Shown here one piece after another: positions 43,807 through 52,839 of a DNA stretch of 64,000 nucleotides. The DNA comes from Rhipicephalus microplus (taxonomy: Eukaryota; Arthropoda; Arachnida; Ixodida; Ixodidae). Each line of letters opens with the position of its first letter. The stretch's first letter is position 1. The notes under the pieces were generated by a model, which worked only from the letters and a program-made list of their open reading frames with translations, had not been told where the DNA came from and searched no databases. Where the stretch lies: NCBI RefSeq assembly GCF_043290135.1, contig NC_134705.1:58530771-58594770 (forward strand), written 5' to 3'. The translations under genes and the position numbers were made by a program.

Positions 43807-46800
43807 TTAAGCCACCAGGGTGCCCACGTGGGACATCCTAGCAGCCGCTACCGTAGGCGACGCCCGAGTCGGGGCTGGAACGTGGTGGCGTTCCGCCAGT
43901 TCTTGGGCCCTCTGGACTGCCTTAAGTTGGTTTCGGAGATTGGGGCTCCTGAGTGCCTCCTCCCAGTCGGACTCACTGGTGAGAGGTCCCTGAGGTAACG
44001 CGGGACATTGCCAGAGCATGTGCGCGAGTGAACAGTACACTTCTGTGCAATCTGGGCACTGTGAATTTATGTCTGAGTTATAATGGCTGAGTCGGCCCCG
44101 TGATGGGTACGATCTCGTTTGTAACATTCTAAAGGCTACTTCTTGCGCGCGTTCGAGTTTTGAATGGGGTAAAGGGTATCGGCTTCTGTTGTGTCGGTAG
44201 TGGGAGGTAATTTCATGGAAGGTGAGTAGTGGGTCATTAAACTGCACGTCTGGGCCCAGCTCTTCGGTGGCTGATTGATCGTCACGGCGGGTCAGTTCTC
44301 GTGCTCGATCATGAGCCATTTCGTTGAGGTTGGGTTGTTGTGGGTGAACGTCTTTGCCCATGTGGGCAGGGAACCAAGAGAGGTAGTGCGAGCCCGTATA
44401 TTTCCGTGTTTGTAAAATGCGGGCTGCTTCTGGAGCGATGTTGCCGGTTTCGTAAGCCCGAATGGCGGCGCGAGAGTCTGTGAAGACATTAGTGAGTGAG
44501 GGGTCGGTCATCGCTAAAGCTATAGCAACTTGTTCGGCTATGGCGCTTGTTGATAGCCTAACCGAGGCGGCTGAGCGTAGGGCTCCGTCGCCATCTACTA
44601 CCGCGAGTGCGAAAGAGGAGGAGTTACCGTATTGCGCTGCGTCGACGAATGCGGTAGAGTTGCGATTCGCGGCGGTACGGTTTAGGATCGCGCGAGCGCG
44701 GGCCAGCCGTCTGCCTTTGTTGTGTTGTGGGTGGACATTTCGCGGAAATGGGGTTACCATGTAAGTAGCTCGGACAACTCTGGGGAGGGTTACTGCGCGT
44801 TCAAGGCAGGGGTGTGGGGACATGCCGGCCTCGCTTAGAAGTCGGCGGCCTGCCTTGGAGGAGGAGAGGCGGATCACTTGGGCCGTGGTCTGGGCCTCGA
44901 TCACTTCATCGATGCCGTTGTGCATGCCTAGTTGGTCGAGACGGGAAGTGCTCGTGTTTTGAGGCAAACCAAGGACTTGTTTAATGCTTTTGCGCATGAG
45001 TGTGTTTAGTTTCGTCTTTTCTACCTTCGTCCAGTTGTGGGCAGAGGCGACGTAATTGATGTGACTCATTAGGAACGCGTGGTATATGCGCAGAAGGTTG
45101 GCCTCTCCAAGGCCTCGTCTACGACCCGAGACTCGCTGAATGAGTCGGAGCATGTTCTCGGTTTTAGCTGTGATATGTTTAATTGTTCTTGCATGACAGC
45201 CAGTGGCCTCGACGAGGAGGCCGAGAATGCGTATGGAGTCCACGCGGGGTATTCGCTGCCCATCTTTGGCGTGTAGCGCTATGGGTAGATCACCTAAGGG
45301 TGTTAAGTTACGAACGCCTTGGCGAGATTGCCGGTACAGTAGCAACTCTGATTTTGTGGGCGACAAACGAAGTCCAGTGTTTTTTAAGTAGGCTTCTGTG
45401 GTATTGAGAGCAGTTTGAAGGGCTTGCTCCAACTCCGCCAATGAGCCTCCCGGGCACCAGATGGTGATGTCATCTGCGTATATAGCATGGTTTATGTTTG
45501 GGATCTCGCGGAGTTTGTCAGATAGTCCCTTCATTACTATGTTAAAAAGGAGTGGAGAAATGACTGCCCCTTGTGGTGTCCCGTTGGAACCTAATGTGTA
45601 AGTGTCGGATGTAAGTTGCGATAAATGCAGCTGAGCTTTTCGATTTTGCAGAAAAGAACGAATGTACGCCTGGAATCTTTTACCGAGACCAAGGCTGGCA
45701 ATGGATTCCAGTATAAAGCGGTGTGAGACGCTGTCGAATGCTTTAGTGAGGTCTAGGGCGAGATTGCCACGAACATCTCTCGTTTTTGAGTCGAAGATCT
45801 GTTTCTTTAGTAATAGCATGACGTCTTGTGTTGAAAGGTGCGGACGGAACCCGACCATGTTGAACGGAAAGAGTTCGTGATCCTCTATGTAGCGCGATAC
45901 ACGATTTAGGATGACATGTTCAGCTGCTTTTCCTATGCATGAGGTTAGGGAAATCGGGCGTAGATTGTCGAAGTTGAGTGGTTTACCTGGCTTTGAGAGA
46001 AGGATTACCGTGGCCGTGCGCCATTGTTCAGGTACCTGGCCAGTTTCCCACATGTAATTAATGTCTTTTGTGAGTAGTGTGATGGCTTGGTCGTCTAAAT
46101 TTCGCAACAGGCGGTTGGTTACCTTGTCAGGACCGGGGGCTGATCTGCTGTTGAGGTTGTGTAATGCCTCCCGAATTTCTGACTCCGTGAAGGGTTCGTC
46201 GAGTTCGGGTATCGTTTCGCATTCTATTTCTGGGTAGTCGGTGGGTTGTGCTGTGTTTAAGGGGAGGTGACGTTTGGAGATTTCTTCAAGAAAGGATGAG
46301 TTTGTTCCTCCCATCTTTTTGTGCGAGTGTAGGAGCCGGTCTATTGCATGACTCTGGTTGTTTTTTGTTTCGCAGTCGTCCAGCATGTATTTTAGGAGGT
46401 TCCATTTACCCCCAGTTCGCATGCGGCCGTCGACCGCTGAGCAGAGTTCATGCCATTGGAGTCGTGTGAGCTCCGTGCAATATTTGGCAATGTCTTGGTT
46501 CAGTATTGATAGACGTTTTCGTAAGCGTCTGTTTAGTCGTTGTGTTTTCCAGCGCGCGAGTATTGACGCTTTTGCCTCGAGCAAATGTGCCAGATGTGGG
46601 TCCATTCTCGGGACCTCGAGTTCTGTTTGTATTGTTTTCGTTGTTTTGGCTATGTCTTCCTGAAGTGAGGTGAGTAGTTCGATGAATGTGTTGTATTCCT
46701 TTGTGTTGTTTTTGCGGAGGGTGCGGAAGGCATCCCAGTCCGTTAGCGTGAATGTACGGGGTGGAGCTGATGCGTTGGGTAGTTCGGTTCGTATGATGAA

Positions 46801-47457
46801 GTGATCGCTGCCCAGGTTTTCCTGCGTATTGGTCCAGGTGTGGCCTGTTACGTTACGGGTAAATACCAAGTCCGGCGTAGTGTCGCGTTGTACCGATGTT
46901 CCAAGTCTCGTAGGGAATCGGTGATCTGTGATGAGTGTGAGGGACAAGTCGTCAATTGCTCGCGTGAGGTTAGTGCCTTTAGCCGTTGCCTGGGGGTAAC
47001 CCCATGACGGGTGGGGGGCATTGAAGTCGCCTGCTATAACAAGCGGAGAGTTTCGCGCGAGCGTTGTGGCTTTAGTTAAGAGCGCATGGAAGGACTGTCT
47101 GTAGTCTGACGGGGAGCTGTAAACGTTAAGGATAAAAACGCTTTGTTTTAAAAAACGGTTTGGTACGAGTTCGACGAGTATCGCTTCCAGGCGGCTGCGG
47201 GTGGGTAATACCTCATGTACTATGTGAGCAAATTTCTTGCTAATCAGCGTGGCTATACCTCTCTTGGTATCCCCTCGTTGTGAGATGGGGTGGTAACCCG
47301 ATAATGTGAGAGTATCACAAAGGGTCTCCTGCAGTAATATTACGTGTGGCTTCTTGGGTTGCGCTTTAATGTACTGCAGCAGTGGGGTTTTACGGGTCGC
47401 GAAGCTAGCGCAATTCCACTGCCAAATTTCTAACGTGTTTTGGGTTGTGGAAGCCAT
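43807..47457 (-). CDS. LINE C ORF2, endonuclease-RT-RNase H polyprotein
   Basis: 1216 residues from the ATG at 47457 (MASTTQNTLEIWQWNCASF). The EEP endonuclease is at about 1-225, with ILLQETL, VYSSPSDYRQ, IAGDFNAPHPSWG, TTPDLVF and LGSDHF. A basic linker follows (RRLRKRLSIL). RT spans about 420-800, with SAPGPDKVTNRLL, LRPISLTSCIGKAAEH, LALDLTKAFDSVSH, GTPQGAVISPLLFN and YADDITIW. RNase H is at about 930-1070, with FVDAAQYGNSSSF, AEQVAIALA, FTDSRAAIRA and HMGKDVHP...NEMAHDRARE. The C-terminal CPDCTEVYCSLAHMLWQCP is zinc-finger-like. It would perform target-primed reverse transcription in the nucleus. The start five bases after the ORF1 stop suggests coupled translation. The fourth RNase H acidic position appears as His followed by Asp. 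Confidence 0.93.
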   Translation of the reverse strand: MASTTQNTLEIWQWNCASFATRKTPLLQYIKAQPKKPHVILLQETLCDTLTLSGYHPISQRGDTKRGIATLISKKFAHIVHEVLPTRSRLEAILVELVPNRFLKQSVFILNVYSSPSDYRQSFHALLTKATTLARNSPLVIAGDFNAPHPSWGYPQATAKGTNLTRAIDDLSLTLITDHRFPTRLGTSVQRDTTPDLVFTRNVTGHTWTNTQENLGSDHFIIRTELPNASAPPRTFTLTDWDAFRTLRKNNTKEYNTFIELLTSLQEDIAKTTKTIQTELEVPRMDPHLAHLLEAKASILARWKTQRLNRRLRKRLSILNQDIAKYCTELTRLQWHELCSAVDGRMRTGGKWNLLKYMLDDCETKNNQSHAIDRLLHSHKKMGGTNSSFLEEISKRHLPLNTAQPTDYPEIECETIPELDEPFTESEIREALHNLNSRSAPGPDKVTNRLLRNLDDQAITLLTKDINYMWETGQVPEQWRTATVILLSKPGKPLNFDNLRPISLTSCIGKAAEHVILNRVSRYIEDHELFPFNMVGFRPHLSTQDVMLLLKKQIFDSKTRDVRGNLALDLTKAFDSVSHRFILESIASLGLGKRFQAYIRSFLQNRKAQLHLSQLTSDTYTLGSNGTPQGAVISPLLFNIVMKGLSDKLREIPNINHAIYADDITIWCPGGSLAELEQALQTALNTTEAYLKNTGLRLSPTKSELLLYRQSRQGVRNLTPLGDLPIALHAKDGQRIPRVDSIRILGLLVEATGCHARTIKHITAKTENMLRLIQRVSGRRRGLGEANLLRIYHAFLMSHINYVASAHNWTKVEKTKLNTLMRKSIKQVLGLPQNTSTSRLDQLGMHNGIDEVIEAQTTAQVIRLSSSKAGRRLLSEAGMSPHPCLERAVTLPRVVRATYMVTPFPRNVHPQHNKGRRLARARAILNRTAANRNSTAFVDAAQYGNSSSFALAVVDGDGALRSAASVRLSTSAIAEQVAIALAMTDPSLTNVFTDSRAAIRAYETGNIAPEAARILQTRKYTGSHYLSWFPAHMGKDVHPQQPNLNEMAHDRARELTRRDDQSATEELGPDVQFNDPLLTFHEITSHYRHNRSRYPLPHSKLERAQEVAFRMLQTRSYPSRGRLSHYNSDINSQCPDCTEVYCSLAHMLWQCPALPQGPLTSESDWEEALRSPNLRNQLKAVQRAQELAERHHVPAPTRASPTVAAARMSHVGTLVA

Positions 47458-47462
47458 GATGA

Positions 47463-49049
47463 TTACATTGAATTTGGTGGCCCAGGCAGAATTGCCGTAG
47501 GATCCACAGAAACTACTGTTCTGGCTTTGGTTTTAGCTTTTATGGTGGCTTTTTGCTCTAGTGCTTCCACCCGGCGTGACAGCGTGTCGATGTTATCGTG
47601 GTTTTCTCGCGTGAGACGTAAGATTTCGTTTAGAGTGTCTTCTGGTGAGTCGCTGTCATTCGTGTCCGCTTCGCGGAGTGGTGGGGCTCTGCGTTTAGGT
47701 TTGCTAACATCTACAGTGGATGAGGGGGGATCTTTAGGAGCTGTGAGAGTTTGTATTTGGTGCCTCGCCTCATTTAGTTGTGTGGTGAGCTGTTGTATGG
47801 TTGCCCGAAGACCTGCTAGTTCTGCTCGTAGAGTTGTAACTACCTCGCTTTCATGCTCTGGCAATGAGGGCCGCGTTACCTTTGTGACTGGCGGCGTGCT
47901 CCGTAGCGGTGGTTTCTTCCCTTGGACTCGGTCCGCCCATGTCAGCTCAGCCTGGCGAGATGGGGAGTGTCTCCTGGAGCGGGAGTGGCTGCGCTGGGCA
48001 CTGCGACGTCTCGCTGTCGGTGTGAGGGAGCGGCTTCGCCTGGATGTCGCATAGGTGCTCGAGGTGGCGCTGGAATCGCGGGAGCTGGCTCCACTCGATC
48101 CTCGGGAGCGGCTACGACCGCGTCGACGGCGTCGGCGTCGTCGTTGGCGTACGATGTACGGAACTTGAAATTTACGTTTGCAGTCCTTATCGGCAGTGGG
48201 GTGTGGTCCACCGCAGAGGGTGCAGTGGGGCTTACATTGGTGGTTTTCGGGTGGGGTTTTGAGTCCGCACTTTCGGCACCACGTTGTGTTAGGATTAGGG
48301 CAAACGTCTGCACGATGGCCGAGGCTGCCGCAGTTGTAACAAACTTCCGTGTGTCTGCGGAAAAGCGTGCATCGAACTATGCTCGCCCCGCAGTATACAT
48401 AATTGGGAACTTGCATTCCTTGGAACAGGATGGTGACGGCTGTGGTGTTCTTGATGCGTTTCACCTCCAGGGCACTCGGGTTGCGCTTTGTGACGATCAG
48501 TTCTCGGAGCTGGGTATCGGTGAGGTCAATGTCAATGCCTCGGATGACGCCTTTGCACGTGTTATCGGGTGGAGCCGGATATACAGCAACTCGGTACAGA
48601 GTGTCTCGCAGACGTAGTTGCTGTACCGTGGTATAAGCTCGTGCGTTTCGTTCGATTGGGGTACACACTACAAAAATGTTCTGGGTGACATTTGGGCATA
48701 TAGAGTCTTCCATGAGGTCTTGAGGAGCCAGGGCGGCGGCCATCGCCAGGGCTTGCTCAAACTGCACCGGCGTGATTTTAGCCACGTTGAGGCCATCTCG
48801 GGGCCTTACGATTATGCGAAATGTGTCCCTCGGAAGTTGAGGGAGTCTTGAGGTAGCGACGAGGCGTTGGTACGCGCTTCTCGGTTCGGCGGTGCGGCCG
48901 CCGTCCCTACGTCTCCCTCGCGTACTTGTTGGTCTTGCGTCTTGGGATTGGTTAGCTTTGCTCTTGCTTGGCTTACGGTTGTACGCCGTAATCCAGCCTG
49001 GGCCATTCGCTTCTTCAGGCGATATTGCTTCGCCCTCGACGATTTCCAT
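47463..49049 (-). CDS. LINE C ORF1, gag-like RNA-binding protein
   Basis: 528 residues from the ATG at 49049 (MEIVEGEAISPEE) to the TAA at 47463. The N-terminus is basic. A central domain contains RIIVRPRDGLNVAKITPVQF and RGIDIDLTDTQLRELIV, parallel to LINE B. Three zinc knuckles are intact: CYNCGSLGHRADVC, CRKCGLKTPPENHQC and CTLCGGPHPTADKDC. Next comes an Arg/Ser-rich segment (RRRRRRRGRSRSRG, RSHSRSRRHSPSR) not as developed in LINE B, and a C-terminal coiled coil (LRAELAGLRATIQQLTTQL). The role is element RNA binding and RNP formation. The frame extends upstream to 49082 without an ATG. The RS-like segment is a possible site for splicing-factor interaction or phosphorylation, which is inference. 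Confidence 0.9.
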   Translation of the reverse strand: MEIVEGEAISPEEANGPGWITAYNRKPSKSKANQSQDARPTSTRGRRRDGGRTAEPRSAYQRLVATSRLPQLPRDTFRIIVRPRDGLNVAKITPVQFEQALAMAAALAPQDLMEDSICPNVTQNIFVVCTPIERNARAYTTVQQLRLRDTLYRVAVYPAPPDNTCKGVIRGIDIDLTDTQLRELIVTKRNPSALEVKRIKNTTAVTILFQGMQVPNYVYCGASIVRCTLFRRHTEVCYNCGSLGHRADVCPNPNTTWCRKCGLKTPPENHQCKPHCTLCGGPHPTADKDCKRKFQVPYIVRQRRRRRRRRGRSRSRGSSGASSRDSSATSSTYATSRRSRSLTPTARRRSAQRSHSRSRRHSPSRQAELTWADRVQGKKPPLRSTPPVTKVTRPSLPEHESEVVTTLRAELAGLRATIQQLTTQLNEARHQIQTLTAPKDPPSSTVDVSKPKRRAPPLREADTNDSDSPEDTLNEILRLTRENHDNIDTLSRRVEALEQKATIKAKTKARTVVSVDPTAILPGPPNSM

Positions 49050-49345
49050 GATGAACGGGGTAAACTTGCGGGATAGGCCCAAGCCTACCCACCTTGGCTC
49101 ACCGGAGCAAGGCTTAGCCCGCTAGGGGTAGCGAGGCAGCGGCGGCGTAAGCACTTCAGAAGGCCAAAAGTAGAGAAAGAGTCCACCCACCGAAATAAAT
49201 ACGGTGTCCACGGAATTCTCGTAACTTGGTGCGTACGTTGGTGCGCAAATCACGGTGATTGTAGGCGGCAAACCGCACACAATCATTGAAGCTAGCGGAA
49301 GCCGATGTTCTAACGCCCGCACTGGTCGGCTTCTTCTTCTTCTTC
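49050..49345 (-). promoter_or_regulatory. LINE C 5' UTR, likely internal promoter
   Basis: About 296 bases between the element 5' end and the ORF1 ATG. It starts with GAA repeats and GCCGACCAGTGCGGGCG. Autonomous non-LTR elements normally carry an internal promoter here. No core motif is certain by eye. Confidence 0.35.
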
Positions 49346-49357
49346 AGCCCATACCCA
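49346..49357. repeat. LINE C target-site duplication (right)
   Basis: AGCCCATACCCA, identical to 43751-43762. The empty site would have read GTCAGA-AGCCCATACCCA-CTTTATTTTA. Confidence 0.9.
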
Positions 49358-50179
49358 CTTTATTTTATTCCGGTTTCTCGTAGTTTTAATGCCACACTGC
49401 GTCTTCAAAAAGTTGCCTTCTACCCACAATACTTTCGCAACAAACAAAATAATGCAATGTGATTGTTTATATTATTTTTGCATGGTCTGCGAGGGTCTGT
49501 ATGCGGGCTTTTAAGAAAAAAATTGAAGACTAATTTTTTAAGCAACCATTTCTCAAGAGTGTTAGCTGTCGCCTGAAATGTAAGTTTATGGTCATTTACG
49601 AATATAGTTACTCACGGCAAAGGAAGAATATTAGGATAATATATTAAAAACGTTATAATTCCATTGGTCACAAAGTTTAGAAACGCTAGCTGAATAAATT
49701 TAGGAGGCGAAAATTCTCACACAGCAATTTTATTGATGTTTCATATTTAGACATCTTTTGAAAACCACCTCCTTTTATCCACAAGCTTCAAACAGCTCTA
49801 TAGTTCACTAACCGTTTTGAGCACATTTTATGCTCGAAACGTCCCCTTTGTAAGGCTAATACCGGCGGAATCATATTTTCGTGAACTTTCAAAAACGACA
49901 GGGCGTGATATCGGTCCCTCCGAATGAAATAAGTTCTCTATTTCTTTCCTCGCAAATAGTGCAGTTAATAAAGAAAAAAAAAACAAAATTCATTTCTAGC
50001 CTACTAAGCGATATGTTCAAAAAACTTAAAATTTCGAATCAAATCTAAAATACCAGTTTTCGTACTCGCCTTGCTCCCTCGTGGTATCATCGCTTATCGT
50101 TTTTCTCCGTCACAATTTGAGAGGTCATTTCGACAATGGCATATATACGAAAATTGCCATGGCTTAACGGGATTGTAGA
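49358..50179. other. AT-rich stretch containing an old repeat
   Basis: 49530-49960 is the + partner of the inverted repeat at 40650-41060. No gene is seen. Confidence 0.45.
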
Positions 50180-51140
50180 CGAGCATAAATAACAAGTCGT
50201 GACATGATATGTTTGTAATGAATGCCATGATTTGCACATCATGGTCCTTATATAGTCTTGCAGTGGTTTCGTCCACATGATATATCCCAAAATGGGTGTG
50301 GTATGACATGACTGCACGGTAAACATAAGTGATAGGCCGTAACGTGGAAATCATGACGAGCATGTCATGTAAGTCATGACTACACGCCATGCTCGCGGTG
50401 CGCTTGCAGCTGTTTCGCTATATTCACATATACCAAATAACGTGATATGAATGATGAAGGTAAATGACACGTCCAAACATTATGATCATGATATGCGTGT
50501 CATGTAAAACATGACTCCGTGCTACGCTCATAGCGCACTCGCAGCCGTTTCACTAGCTTCACATATACCAAGTTTTGTATTACTTGACATGAGTGGACGA
50601 GGAACACAAGTGTCAGGTGATGATATGTGAGGTTTAACGTCCCAAAACTAGCATATGATTATGAGAGACGCTGTAGTGGAGGGTTCCAGAAATTTCGGCT
50701 ACCTGGAGGCTCTCTAACGTGCACCAAAATCTGAGCACATGGGCCTACAGCATTTTCGCCTCCATCGTAAATGCAGCCGCCGCAGCTGGGATTTCTGCGT
50801 GGTGGGGTGTCTGACACAAACGTCAGGTGCAGACATGATAATCGCGGCATGGAAGTCATGTATACGGCATAATTTACATGCCGACCTCTACTGGTGCTGG
50901 TATTACAAACGTTAGTCGTGTCGTCCTTACGCGACTATAAACAACTTACTTGCATCTAATCCAAATACGTGAGGGCGCATAACATTTCTAATTGTGTTTA
51001 GTGTGCACTACGTTTATCCGCCTCAGAAGGTTGTGGTTATTTTAAAGTGACATATCAATATTTTTCATTTGTGCTTCGCTATCATCCATTCCCACGGTAC
51101 GCGGGATCTGCCAATTTTTTCGAGTTGTTTTGTATGCAAT
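50180..51140 (-). repeat. Satellite-like family, inverted copies
   Basis: Minus-strand equivalents of the 31.4-34 kb units, with GTCATGTTTTACATGACACG, CACATATACCA(A) motifs and a right-hand part (GATGATAGCGAAGCACAAAT) matching 31890-31930. A SINE splits it at 50620-50813. Confidence 0.6.
50620..50813 (-). mobile_element. tRNA-derived SINE (Ruka-like), deleted 5' head
   Basis: The minus-strand body is recognisable (GGCGAAAATGCTGTAGGCCC, GTAGCCGAAATTTCTGGAAC, CATATGCTAGTTTTGGGACG), while the tRNA head is reduced to CCCCACCACGCAG. It is flanked by a near-perfect 16-bp duplication (50604-50619 ACACAAGTGTCAGGTG; 50814-50829 ACACAAACGTCAGGTG). Confidence 0.75.
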
Positions 51141-52240
51141 TCAAGGGTAGTCAAACTGCAGAAAACTAAAAAAAATATTTGCAAAAACAACAAAGAAAAC
51201 ATTCCCAGCGCGCCAAACCATTGTTAAAAGGCGGTAGTTAGAACTGTAGGCGTTGTATAAAAAGTCGAAAGATTTTTTTGTTTATCTTAATACGAAATAC
51301 TGTTAATATTAGACAAGATTTCCTCATATCTACCACAAGAAATTGAACTATAATAAAAACGCGACTTGTATAGAATTGAAAGGTTGCTAACTTCGGTGTG
51401 CCTTGCCGCGTTTTTTATTGCACACATGAACTTAACAAAAATGTAAACAAATGAATTTACGTAATAAAGGACGCAGTCAAACGAGTCGAACGAAAACGGT
51501 ACAAAGCAACAGGAAAACAAGTCTGTTGTTTCTTGTGTTACACTGTTACTGATTATTAGTCGACGACACGCACTCGATTTGTACACTTTATCGAGAAGCT
51601 CATACGATAGTTCTCGTGTCATGGTGCGATTCCGGGAGTTTAAAGCCTTGACATGTCGCGTCGTTATCTTGCATGCTCTGGAAAGCAATGCTCTATTATT
51701 TAGAACTGCAATCAGCTATAGCGCACAATGAATATTGATTGACAGAGTTATTACAGGAGGTTACTTATTAAATGTTTACTTGTTAAATGGCCACGTGAAG
51801 TATTAGTCATTTGAATGCAATAGCTGACATGTTAATTAACGTATTTTTGTTAATTTTGTGCAAAACTGCGCAGTGAGCTACTTACCTACTATGGCTTGTT
51901 AACGGGACGCCCAAACGGAAACAATGACGTTTCCAAGATTTATATAGGATGCAGTATAGTTACATTGCCAATAAAAATAGAATCACAGAGCATATGAGTG
52001 ATCACCTGTGCTGGTTGGGTCACTACCAGTTTCTCTGTTAGTACAGGAAGCGGGTCCCCGTACGCGACACAGAGACGCAATGAGTAATGTCCTCGTGGAA
52101 CCCGTAATTTTGAAGTAATACACTCAAGGGCTGAAAGTGCTAGGCGCTGGATCTGGCCGGATCGACTGTTTCATTAGTTAAGCTTCATTCTATATCGAAG
52201 CCTAACACCGTAATTTAAAAAAAAAGAAGCAATATTGATG
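51141..52240. other. AT-rich non-coding stretch
   Basis: Short frames only. The minus-strand 51287-51688 frame lacks any motif I know. No repeat is recognised. Confidence 0.45.
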
Positions 52241-52254
52241 CTCTTTGCGTGAAT

Positions 52255-52363
52255 CGTTAAAGAACCCTAGGTGGTCGAAATTTCCGGAGCCCTCCACTAC
52301 GGCGTCTCTCATAATCATATGGTGGTTTTTGGGACGTCAAACACCACAAATCAACAAATCAAT
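52255..52363 (+). mobile_element. SINE, 5'-truncated
   Basis: Body and tail only: CGTTAAAGAACCCTAGGTGG ... CGGCGTCTCTCATAATCATA ... CAACAAATCAAT. It is flanked by a 14-bp duplication with one mismatch (52241-52254 CTCTTTGCGTGAAT; 52364-52377 CTCCTTGCGTGAAT). Confidence 0.8.
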
Positions 52364-52394
52364 CTCCTTGCGTGAATGCACCCACAGTCATGTC

Positions 52395-52590
52395 ATTGCA
52401 CCCAACAGTCGCTGGTTCGATCACGGCCGTGGCGGTCACATTTTACTAGCGGTGAAATAGTAGAGGTCTGTGTTCTGTGCGATGTGAGTGCACGTTAGAG
52501 AAGACCGGATAGTCGAAATTTGCGGATTGTTCCACAACATCGTCCCTCACAATCATATCGCGGTTTTGGAACATGAAACCACAGATATTT
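52395..52590 (+). mobile_element. Diverged SINE copy
   Basis: B-box CTGGTTCGATCACGG, then a body with GAGTGCACGTTAGAGAA, TAGTCGAAATTTGCGG and TCACAATCATATCGCGG, following the order of the Ruka-like family but heavily mutated. It is older than its neighbour at 52255. Confidence 0.55.
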
Positions 52591-52839
52591 TTATTCTTAT
52601 TGTCTTGTCCTTACACCCCTCGCCCTCGCCGCCAACGTAATACTTTTGCGCAGTATCCACGCAAACTTAGATTCCGGAGCGTTGTTCGTTGAAAAAAAAA
52701 TCGTGCGTCAAGATGAAAGACAACGTCAAAAAAGGGCAAATTAGAATTGCATACAATTGTTATCACAACACAAAGAAGTGGGTGTCATCTCTGTATGATA
52801 TTTTTGGTTGGTGACGAGGAGGTGCACTCCTCAAGCAGC

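Larger units (their letters stand above)
43763..49345 (-). mobile_element. Intact full-length I-like LINE (LINE C)
   Basis: A 5583-bp minus-strand element with a perfect 12-bp duplication on both sides. Order: 5' end (GAA)5 GCCGACCAG, a 5' UTR of about 300 bp, ORF1 gag (49049-47463), a 5-base gap, ORF2 (47457-43807), a 44-bp 3' end and a terminal TTGACTGACTGACTGACTG tail. Both ORFs are uninterrupted and all recognisable catalytic residues of endonuclease and RT are present. It shares clade-level features with LINE B but is clearly a different family. It is likely a young and possibly still mobile copy. Confidence 0.92.
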
